A stretch of DNA of 64,000 nucleotides, taken from the NCBI RefSeq assembly GCF_017744555.1, contig NZ_JAGIBD010000001.1, forward strand, positions 1 to 64,000, written 5' to 3'. The notes below the pieces were generated by a model. The model saw only the letters and a list, made by a program, of their open reading frames with translations. It did not search any database and was not told the origin of the DNA. Position numbers and translations under genes: made by a program. Of the stretch, positions 28,646 through 36,200 are shown piece after piece. Within the stretch, counting starts at the first letter, position 1. Every line of letters begins with the position of its first letter. The stretch is from Cellulomonas sp. Its GTDB lineage: Bacteria > Actinomycetota > Actinomycetes > Actinomycetales > Cellulomonadaceae.

Positions 28646-29872
28646 ATGAGGTCGACGCCGGCGCGGCAGGGGAGCCTGCGCGAGCACAACCTGGGCATCG
28701 TCCTGCGCGAGGTCCTCGAGGCCGCCGCGACGGGCGCCCCTCCACCGTCGCGCGCCGACGTCGCGTCCGCGACCGGGCTCGCGCGCGCCACCGTCTCGGC
28801 GCTCGTCGACCGCCTCGTCGCGTCCGGCCTGGTCGCCGAGCTCGAGCCCGTGCCGACCCTGCGCGCGGGGCGTCCCGCCGTGCCGCTCGCCGCGCCGTCC
28901 GGCACGCTGGCCGCCGTCGGCGCCGAGGTCAACGTCGACTACCTGGGTGTCCGCATCGTCGACCTCGCGCGGTCCGTGCTCGTCGAGCGGGTCGTGCACG
29001 GCGACCACCGCGGCAGCGACCCGGCCACCGTCCTCGCAGAGCTCGGCGCGCTCGTCGACGACGCCGTCGGCGCCCTACCCGGCCACGGCGCCGACGTGCC
29101 GGACGCCCGGCCGGTGCGCCTCGCGGGTGCGTCGCTCGCGCTCCCCGGCCTCGTCGACCGCACCGCCGGGACGCTCCTGCTCGCCCCGAACCTGGGGTGG
29201 CGCGAGGTCGACGTCGCCGGCCTGCTCGCCCGCTCGTCGTCCGTGCTGCGCGAGCACCCGCCGCTGCTCGCCAACGAGGCCGACCTGGCCGCCCGTGCGG
29301 AGGCGGACCTGCGCCGCGCCGACGGCCCGCCGAGCTTCGTCTACGTCTCCGGCGAGATCGGCATCGGTGGCGCGATCGTGCTCGACGGGCAGATCTTCGG
29401 CGGACGGCACGGCTGGGCCGGCGAGCTCGGGCACACGCTCGTGGCCGACGGCCGCACGCTCGAGCAGGTCGCCGGCCAGGACGCGATGCTGCGCGCGGCG
29501 GGCCTCGACCGGCAGGCGGGCGTGGAGCCGTTGCTGCGCGCCGCCCGGGCGGGCGAGCCCGACGCGCTGGCGGCGCTGGTCGCCGCGGCCACCGCGCTCG
29601 GTGCCGCGCTCGCGAACGTCGTCAACGTCGTCGACGTCGGGCACGTCGTGCTCGGCGGCACCTACGCCCGCCTCGCGGAGCACCTGCGCGCACCCGTGCT
29701 CACCGCGCTCTCCGCCCGGGTGCTCGCCGCCCCGTGGGTCCAGCCGACCGTCGACGTGGCGCGCGGCGGGGACGTCGCGGCGATGACCGGGGGAGCGCTC
29801 GCGGTGCTCGGGCAGGTCGTCGCGGACCCGTCGTCGTGGCTCGTGGAGCCCGAGACCGTCGCGGTGCGGTGA
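28646..29872 (+). CDS. ROK-family transcriptional regulator, likely xylose repressor
   Basis: 408 residues. An N-terminal winged helix-turn-helix (about 10-75, SRADVASATGLARATVSALVDRLV) is fused to a ROK sugar-kinase-like domain (ISGEIGIGGAIVLDG-like VSGEIGIGG at about 232 and GRHGWAGELGHTLV). The Cys-rich zinc motif usual after GELGH in ROK proteins is absent, and no kinase activity is expected. Being divergent from xylA it is the natural candidate for a XylR-type repressor. Its mRNA appears leaderless (-10 at 28634-28639). Confidence 0.88.
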   Translation: MRSTPARQGSLREHNLGIVLREVLEAAATGAPPPSRADVASATGLARATVSALVDRLVASGLVAELEPVPTLRAGRPAVPLAAPSGTLAAVGAEVNVDYLGVRIVDLARSVLVERVVHGDHRGSDPATVLAELGALVDDAVGALPGHGADVPDARPVRLAGASLALPGLVDRTAGTLLLAPNLGWREVDVAGLLARSSSVLREHPPLLANEADLAARAEADLRRADGPPSFVYVSGEIGIGGAIVLDGQIFGGRHGWAGELGHTLVADGRTLEQVAGQDAMLRAAGLDRQAGVEPLLRAARAGEPDALAALVAAATALGAALANVVNVVDVGHVVLGGTYARLAEHLRAPVLTALSARVLAAPWVQPTVDVARGGDVAAMTGGALAVLGQVVADPSSWLVEPETVAVR

Positions 29873-29900
29873 CCGCGGAGCCGTCGGCGAATGATCCGCG

Positions 29901-30443
29901 TCATGCGCGGCCGGTTCGGTGGAGGCTCCGGGCCCGCCACACGACGTCCAGCGCCGGGTCGCCGACCGCGCTCGCCTCGACGCGTTCGACCGTGAAGCCC
30001 TCGCGCTCGTAGAACGCCGCGGCGCGCACGTTCGCCGCGACGTGCTCGACGCACAGCCGGCGGGCGTCTGCCGGCAGGTCCCGCTCGATGGCATCGACGA
30101 GGTGCGGGCCGAGCCCCAGACCGCGGTCCCGGGGGTCGACGTACAGCTTGTAGAGGACGTGGTCGATGCCGTCGTGCCCGCGCTGGGCGACCCCCGCGAG
30201 CCGATCGCCCGCCAGTGCGACGACGACCAGGCCGCGCGACACGGCGCGGCCGACGTACGCCGTGCTCCACCACCGCGCGACCTGGGTATCGGCATGCTCC
30301 GGCCCGATCAGCGGCTCGTAGTGCGCGCGGACGTGCGTCTCACCGAACCGGCAGATCGCCTCGACGTCGTCCTCGCGGGCGGCCCGCACGAGCCACCCGG
30401 GACCTGGCGTGACCTCCCGCGCGTCGGCCCGTGGCTCGTCCAT
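29901..30443 (-). CDS. GNAT-family N-acetyltransferase
   Basis: 180 residues with the GNAT fold: VRAAREDDVEAICRFGETH at the N-terminus, the acetyl-CoA motif A in LYVDPRDRGLGLGPHLVDAI (R/Q-x-x-G-x-G/A form), and the terminal FYEREGFTVERVE. Substrate unknown. It follows the sugar-binding lipoprotein gene on the same strand with only 9 nt between them, so the two are probably co-transcribed. It converges with the ROK gene, 28 bp apart. Confidence 0.88.
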   Translation of the reverse strand: MDEPRADAREVTPGPGWLVRAAREDDVEAICRFGETHVRAHYEPLIGPEHADTQVARWWSTAYVGRAVSRGLVVVALAGDRLAGVAQRGHDGIDHVLYKLYVDPRDRGLGLGPHLVDAIERDLPADARRLCVEHVAANVRAAAFYEREGFTVERVEASAVGDPALDVVWRARSLHRTGRA

Positions 30444-30452
30444 CCGGTGATG

Positions 30453-31754
30453 CTACGAGGCGGCGCTCGCGGCGGTCTGCGTCATCGAGTCGAGCATCCC
30501 GTCGAGCGTCGTCGGGTTCTGCACGAGCGCGAGCATCCCGTCCCACCAGGCCCGCTGCACCGACGCGGGCATCGAGTCCCCCGCACCGAAGCGCGTGACG
30601 TCGGCTCCGGTGAGGTGGTCCGCGACCGCGCGGGCGACGGGGTCGTCGTACGCCTCCGCGGGGACGCTCCGGTTGACGGACGTGTACCCGCCCAGCTCGA
30701 CCCAGGCGGTCTGCGCGTCGGCGCCGACGAGGTAGGCGAGGAACGAGCGGGCGGCGGGCGTGTCGTTCATCATGACGACGACGTCGCCGCCCACGGTGAC
30801 CGCCCCGGCGTGGGCCGGGTCCACCGCGGGGAACGGGAAGAAGCCGTAGTCGTCGCCCGGTGTCAGGTCCGGGAAGGACGACGAGATGAACCCCTGTGCG
30901 AACGACGCCATCGAGTACATGAACGCCGTGGGCGGGTCGGCGTAGAGCGGGACGACCCCGTCGGCGTCGCCCGTCGTGAGGATGCCCTGCGTGCCGCCGA
31001 GCACGTACCCCGGCGCCTGGACGAGGGCGTCGAACCGGTCGAAGGCTCCCCGGACGCACGGGTCGGTCCACGGCACGTCGGCGGCGACCCACCGGTCGTA
31101 GAGGTCCGGTCCGCAGCCGCCGAGCACGAGCGAGGAGATCCAGTCGGTGAGCGCCCAGCCGCTGCCCGGGCCGCGGGGTGCCACGAGCGAGAACGGGGTG
31201 CCGCCGTCCGCCACCATGCGGTCCGCCAGCGCCGTCAGGTCGTCCCAGGTCGTTGGCACGTCGTACCCGCCGGCCGCGAACGCCGGCGGCGCGTACCAGA
31301 CGGTCGACTTGTCGGAGACCTTGACGTAGATGCCGTAGAGCCGGCCGTCGTCGCTGCCGAGGTCGCGCCACGCCGGCGAGTAGTCCGCCGTCACCTCGTC
31401 CATGTCGAGCACGCCGTCGAGCGGCACGAGCGCCCCGGCCTGCGCGAGCTCGTGCAGCAGCCCGGGGTTCGGCAGGACGGCGAGGTCGGGAGGGTCCGCG
31501 GCCGCGGTGCGGTCCGCCAGGTCGGCCGCGACGTCGCTGGACCCGTGCCAGTCGACCGAGCCGCCGGTGTCGCTCTCCCACGTGGACGCGACCGAGGCGA
31601 ACGCGTCGTACTCCGGGCCGCTCCACAACCCGACGACGTCCACCGCACCACCGGACGTGGTGGTGGGAGCAGGGCTGTCCGCACCGGTGCACGCTGCGGT
31701 CGACGCGGCGACGAGCAGGGTGAGGGTCACTGCGGTCCTGCGGTGCGCGGTCAT
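30453..31754 (-). CDS. sugar ABC transporter substrate-binding lipoprotein (orphan)
   Basis: 433 residues. Start chosen at ATG 31754: it opens a lipoprotein signal peptide (MTAHRRTAVTLTLLVAAST then AAC, modified Cys about 22). The open frame extends 90 codons upstream but is Arg-rich and implausible. The mature part is an extracellular solute-binding protein of the carbohydrate type: WDDLTALADRMV, YGIYVKVSDKS, GGDVVVMMNDTPAARSFLAYL. No permease or ATPase genes adjoin it, so its transport partners must lie elsewhere. A TGGAA-TCG-TTCCA palindrome 29 nt upstream suggests LacI-family control. Confidence 0.87.
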   Translation of the reverse strand: MTAHRRTAVTLTLLVAASTAACTGADSPAPTTTSGGAVDVVGLWSGPEYDAFASVASTWESDTGGSVDWHGSSDVAADLADRTAAADPPDLAVLPNPGLLHELAQAGALVPLDGVLDMDEVTADYSPAWRDLGSDDGRLYGIYVKVSDKSTVWYAPPAFAAGGYDVPTTWDDLTALADRMVADGGTPFSLVAPRGPGSGWALTDWISSLVLGGCGPDLYDRWVAADVPWTDPCVRGAFDRFDALVQAPGYVLGGTQGILTTGDADGVVPLYADPPTAFMYSMASFAQGFISSSFPDLTPGDDYGFFPFPAVDPAHAGAVTVGGDVVVMMNDTPAARSFLAYLVGADAQTAWVELGGYTSVNRSVPAEAYDDPVARAVADHLTGADVTRFGAGDSMPASVQRAWWDGMLALVQNPTTLDGMLDSMTQTAASAAS

Positions 31755-31782
31755 CGTCGTCCCGGGGGTGTCGGCCGGATGC

Positions 31783-31795
31783 TGGAATCGTTCCA
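31783..31795. promoter_or_regulatory. LacI-type palindromic operator before the binding-protein gene
   Basis: TGGAA-TCG-TTCCA has perfect 5-bp arms around a CG-containing centre and lies 29 nt upstream of the ATG at 31754 (minus strand). LacI-family sugar repressors such as CelR-type proteins bind sites of this kind. Confidence 0.5.
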
Positions 31796-31853
31796 CGACG
31801 ACCCGCCTGCGCCCATCCTGACCGCCTCGGCGGCCGGGCGCGTGCGGCCACCG

Positions 31854-31859
31854 TAGGCT
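31854..31859 (+). promoter_or_regulatory. -10 box for a leaderless lactonase-family transcript
   Basis: TAGGCT ends 8 nt before the GTG at 31868. An earlier GTG at 31861 lies only 1 nt after the box and is too close. Confidence 0.5.
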
Positions 31860-31867
31860 CGTGAACC

Positions 31868-32941
31868 GTGACCCCGACGCCCGCGACCCCTCGACCGCTC
31901 TGGATCGGCACCTACCCCGAGGCGGGCGCCGGTACCCCGGCCGGCCGGGGCGAGGGGATCTGGCGCGTCGACCTCGACCCCGCCACCGGCGTCCTGTCCG
32001 GCGCGCGCCTGGTCGTGGAGACACCCGCGCCGTCGTTCGTCGTCGCGCACCCGACCGCGCCGGTGCTGTACGCCGTCGACGAGGAGAGCGAGGGCGCCGT
32101 CACGGTGTTCGACGTGGTCGACGGCGGCCTGCGCCCGCGGGCCACGGTCGCGTCGGGCGGGGCAGACCCGTGCCACCTGCTGCTCGACGTCGACGCCCGG
32201 ACGCTGCTCGTGGCCAACTACAGCTCGGGCACGCTCGGCGTGATCCCGCTCGAGGCGGACGGCGGGTTCACCGCCGAGGTGCTGGCCGTGGGCGGTCCCG
32301 CGCAGGTGCTCGGGCACACGGGCGCCGGCCCGCACCCCGATCGGCAGGAGGCGCCCCACGCCCACTTCGTCGCCGTGGCTCCGGGCGGCCGGCACGTGCT
32401 CGTCGTCGACCTGGGCACGGACGAGGTGCGGCGCTACTCGCGCGACGCGGACACCGGGTTGCTCACCGAGGACGGCGTGGCCGTCGCGCTGCCGCCCGGG
32501 ACCGGGCCGCGGCACCTCGCGTTCGCGCCCGACGGCGGCCGCGCGTACCTGGTCGGCGAGCTCGACTCGTCGGTGCACGTGGTCGCGTGGGACGAGGGGG
32601 CGGCGCACGGTGAGGTCGTGCAGACGCTCCCGGCGACGGACAGCGGCGACCCGGAGCGCCGGCTCCCCGCGCACGTGCTGCTCGACGGCGACCGGCTGCT
32701 CGTCGGCGTGCGTGGCCCGGACGGGGTCGCCCGGTTCTCGGTCGACGGCGACGGGCTGCTGCGGCCCGAGGACGAGCATGCGCTGCCGGGGTCCTGGCCG
32801 CGGCACCACCTGGTGGTCGACGGCTGGACCGTCGTCGCGCACCAGGAGAGCGGCGGGGTGGTGGTGCTCGGCGAAGACGGTGCCACGGTCGGGTCGGCGC
32901 CAGTGCCGTCGCCCGCATGCATCGCGCCCGCCGCTGTCTGA
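31868..32941 (+). CDS. lactonase-family beta-propeller protein (6-phosphogluconolactonase-like)
   Basis: 357 residues of the YbhE/Pgl seven-bladed propeller family: WIGTYPEAG near the start, then repeats such as SFVVAHPTAPVLYAVDEES, VANYSSGTLGVIPL, PHAHFVAVAPGGRHVLVVDLG and GPRHLAFAPDGGRAYLVGEL. The family includes 6-phosphogluconolactonases and other sugar lactonases. Placed between sugar-binding and GH3 genes, hydrolysis of a sugar lactone is plausible. The last codons lie in a 34-bp segment that is tandemly duplicated just after the stop. Confidence 0.87.
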   Translation: MTPTPATPRPLWIGTYPEAGAGTPAGRGEGIWRVDLDPATGVLSGARLVVETPAPSFVVAHPTAPVLYAVDEESEGAVTVFDVVDGGLRPRATVASGGADPCHLLLDVDARTLLVANYSSGTLGVIPLEADGGFTAEVLAVGGPAQVLGHTGAGPHPDRQEAPHAHFVAVAPGGRHVLVVDLGTDEVRRYSRDADTGLLTEDGVAVALPPGTGPRHLAFAPDGGRAYLVGELDSSVHVVAWDEGAAHGEVVQTLPATDSGDPERRLPAHVLLDGDRLLVGVRGPDGVARFSVDGDGLLRPEDEHALPGSWPRHHLVVDGWTVVAHQESGGVVVLGEDGATVGSAPVPSPACIAPAAV

Positions 32942-32978
32942 GGGGCCCGCATGCATCGCGCCCGCCGCTGTCTAAGGG
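32911..32978 (+). repeat. 34-bp tandem duplication covering a gene end
   Basis: 32911-32944 and 32945-32978 are identical except for one base, which makes the first copy's stop TGA and the second TAA. The unit starts GCCCGCATGCATCGCGCCCG. The first copy encodes the C-terminus (ACIAPAAV) of the lactonase-family protein; the second is untranslated. Confidence 0.9.
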
Positions 32979-32993
32979 GCCCCACGAGCATCA

Positions 32994-33014
32994 CGCCCGG
33001 ACGCCGACCGGGCG
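32994..33014 (+). terminator. hairpin after the lactonase-family gene
   Basis: CGCCCGG (32994-33000) and CCGGGCG (33008-33014) form a 7-bp stem with a 7-nt loop. Confidence 0.4.
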
Positions 33015-33083
33015 CGGCCGCCCGCGAAGTCACAGGGAGCGCGCGATCGTGACAGGCACCGTGACCGAATCGTGACCTTCTGC

Positions 33084-33101
33084 ACTTACTGTCCGGTAAG
33101 T
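33084..33101. promoter_or_regulatory. inverted repeat upstream of the GH3 gene
   Basis: ACTTAC and GTAAGT are perfectly inverted, 6 nt apart, in an AT-richer island 132 nt before the GTG. It is the best operator candidate in the 291-bp gap. Three copies of the pentamer GTGAC (33049-33077) lie just upstream. Confidence 0.45.
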
Positions 33102-33232
33102 CTTTGTGGTTGCCTGGCGTCAGCCGAGCGACCGCTGTGAGCGACGCCGGGGCAACGACGCCTCGGCAGGAGCGGGCGCGCGAGTCGGCCCGGCAGGGGG
33201 CCGGCCGAGTCTGCGTCACAAGGGAGTGACCC

Positions 33233-36200
33233 GTGCGTCGAGCCCGCACCACCCGTCCCCGTCCCCAGCGCTGGACCGGTGCGCTCGCCGCTCTCGCGGC
33301 CGTCGTGCCGCTCGCGCTCGTCGCGACCGCCGGACCCGCGACCGCCGCCCCGGGCGACCTCGCGCTGACCGGCACCGCGAGCGCGTCGCAGTTCCAGTCC
33401 GACGCGGACGGCACCTTCCCGCCGGGCGCGGCGACGGACGGCGACCCGGGCACGCGGTGGGCGAGCGGCAACGGGCCCGACGAGGACGTCCCGTTCACCG
33501 CGTGGCTGCAGGTCGACCTCGGCACGACGGCGGCCGTCGACCACGTGGTGCTCGCCTGGGAGGCCGCGTACGCGCGGGGGTACGAGCTGCAGGTCGCGAC
33601 GGCGGACCCGGGCGACCCGGCGTCGTGGAGCACGGTGCACACCGAGGCGGCGGGCGACGGCGGCACGGACGACGTCACGCTCGCGACCCCCGCGGACGCG
33701 CGCTACGTCCGGCTCCAGATGAACCAGCGGACGAGCTTCGACTGGGACCCGTCGCGCCTGCACTGGTACGGGTACTCGCTGTTCTCGCTCGAGGTCTACG
33801 GCACGCCCGCCGAGGTGGCGACGGCGTTCGGCACGTCGGGCGTCACCGTCCCGGCGGGCAGCGACGCGACCGTCCCGGTCGTGCTCGCCGTCCCCGCGGC
33901 GACGACGCAGTCGGTGCACGTGTCGTCGACCGGCGGCACCGCGACGGCCGGCGCGGACTACACCGCGGTCGACCAGGTCGTGACGTTCGCACCCGGTGAG
34001 ACCAGCAAGGACGTCACGGTGACCACCGTCGACCACGGTCCGCTCGCGCAGGTCGGCACGGTCGTCCTCACGCTCGACTCCCCGTCCGCCGGCCTCGTCC
34101 TGGGCGGCCGCACGACCGCCACGGTGACGATCACCCCGCACGGCCAGCTCCCCGACGTCGGTGCCGTCACGGTGCTCGACGACTACGAGGACGGCGTCCC
34201 CGCGGGCTACACGACGTGGGGCATCAGCGCCCCCGTGACCCCCGTGCTCACGACGGCCCCGGCCGACCACGACGGCGACGCGCTCGTCGCCACCGTGTCG
34301 GGCGCGCCCGCGCCCGGCGACTGGTTCGGCTTCACGCACGACACGTCGCCCACCGACTGGTCCGCGCACGACGGCTTCACGTTCTGGTTCCTCGGCACGG
34401 GCGGCGGCGGCCTCCTCCGCCACGAGGTGAAGAGCAACGGCCAGCTGTTCGAGACGTCCGTTGTCGACGACACCGCAGGCTGGCGGCGGGTCAACGTCGC
34501 GTTCGCGACGCTGCGGCTCAAGAACGACCCGGCGTCCGACGCACGGTTCGACCCGCACGTGTCCGCCGGCTTCGCCGTGACGCTGACCGACCTCGGTGCG
34601 GGTGCGTGGCAGTTCGACGACCTCGGCCTGTACGACCGCGTCACGACGGTCGAGGACGCCGAGGGCGACGTGCCGATCGCCGAGCCGGGCACGACCGTCG
34701 GCCTGTTCACGTGGGGCTCGGCCGGTGCCGACGTGACGCTGGGCGTCACGCAGCAGGACCGCGAGGGCGGCCCGGCCGACAACCACGTGCTGTCCGGCAC
34801 GTACCTCATCCCGTCGGGCGGCTGGGGCGGGTTCAGCGAGAACCTCGCCGCCGGGCAGGACTGGAGCTCGTTCCGGGGCATCCGGCTGCTCTGGTACGCG
34901 TCGCAGGACAACCGGCCCGCGTCGCCGACCGCGGGTGACGACATCAAGGTCGAGCTCAAGGACGGCGGCCCCGACGGCGAGCACTCCGAGCTGTGGGCCA
35001 CCACGTTCAAGGACAACTGGTCGCCCGACGGCAGCCGGTGGAAGATCGTCGACCTGCCGTTCTCGCAGTTCACGCTCAGCGGCTACCAGCCGGGCGACGC
35101 CGCGACCCGCAACGGCACCCTCGACCTGACGTCGTCGTGGGGGTACGCGCTCACGTTCGTGCCGGGCACGGCTGCCGCCAAGGCGTGGGCCGTCGACGAC
35201 GTGCAGCTCTACGGCTCGGCCGTCCCCGCGCCGACCGCCACGGTGACCGCCGCGCAGGACGTCGTGCTCGTCGACCCGGGCGAGACCGCGCACGTGCCGG
35301 TGGTCCTCACGACGACCGACGGCCAGCCGCTCACCGGCCCCGTGACCGTCACGTACGCCAACGGGCCCGGCACCGCGACGGCGGGCGAGCACTACGACGC
35401 CTTCAGCGGCACGCTCACGTTCGACGCGGGCACGGCCTCGGGGACGACGCAGACGGTCGACGTGGTCACCCACGCCACGGCCACGGTCGACGACGCCCGC
35501 ACGGTCGAGGTCACCCTCGCCGCGACGGGCGCTGCGGTCGGCACGTCGCCCCGCGTGGTGCTCGACGCCGTCGGCGCGCCGTACCTCGACGCGACTCTCC
35601 CGACCGCGCAGCGCGTCGACGACCTGCTGGGCCGCATGACGCTGGCCGAGAAGCTCGGCCAGATGACCCAGGCCGAGCGCCTCGGTCTGAAGTCCCCGCA
35701 GCAGATCGCGGACCTGGCCCTCGGCTCGGTGCTGTCGGGCGGCGGTTCCGTCCCCGCGGCCAACACGGCGACGGGCTGGGCGGACATGGTCGACGGCTTC
35801 CAGCGCCAGGCCCTGTCCACCCGGCTGCAGATCCCGCTGATCTACGGCGTCGACGCCGTGCACGGCCACAACAACGTGGTCGGGGCGACGATCTTCCCGC
35901 ACAACGAGGGCCTCGGTGCCGCGCGCGACGCCGACCTCGTCGAGCAGACGCACCGTGCGACGGCGGCCGAGGTGCGTGCGACCGGCGTCCCGTGGGCGTT
36001 CGCGCCGTGCCTGTGCGTCACGCGCGACGAGCGCTGGGGGCGCAGCTACGAGTCGTTCGGCGAGGACCCCGCCCTGGTCACGGCCATGGCCGAGCCCGCG
36101 ATCACCGGCCTGCAGGGACTCGACGCGGCCGACATGTCCGGCGCCGACGAGGTGCTCGCCACCGCGAAGCACTGGACCGGCGACGGCGGCACGACGTACG

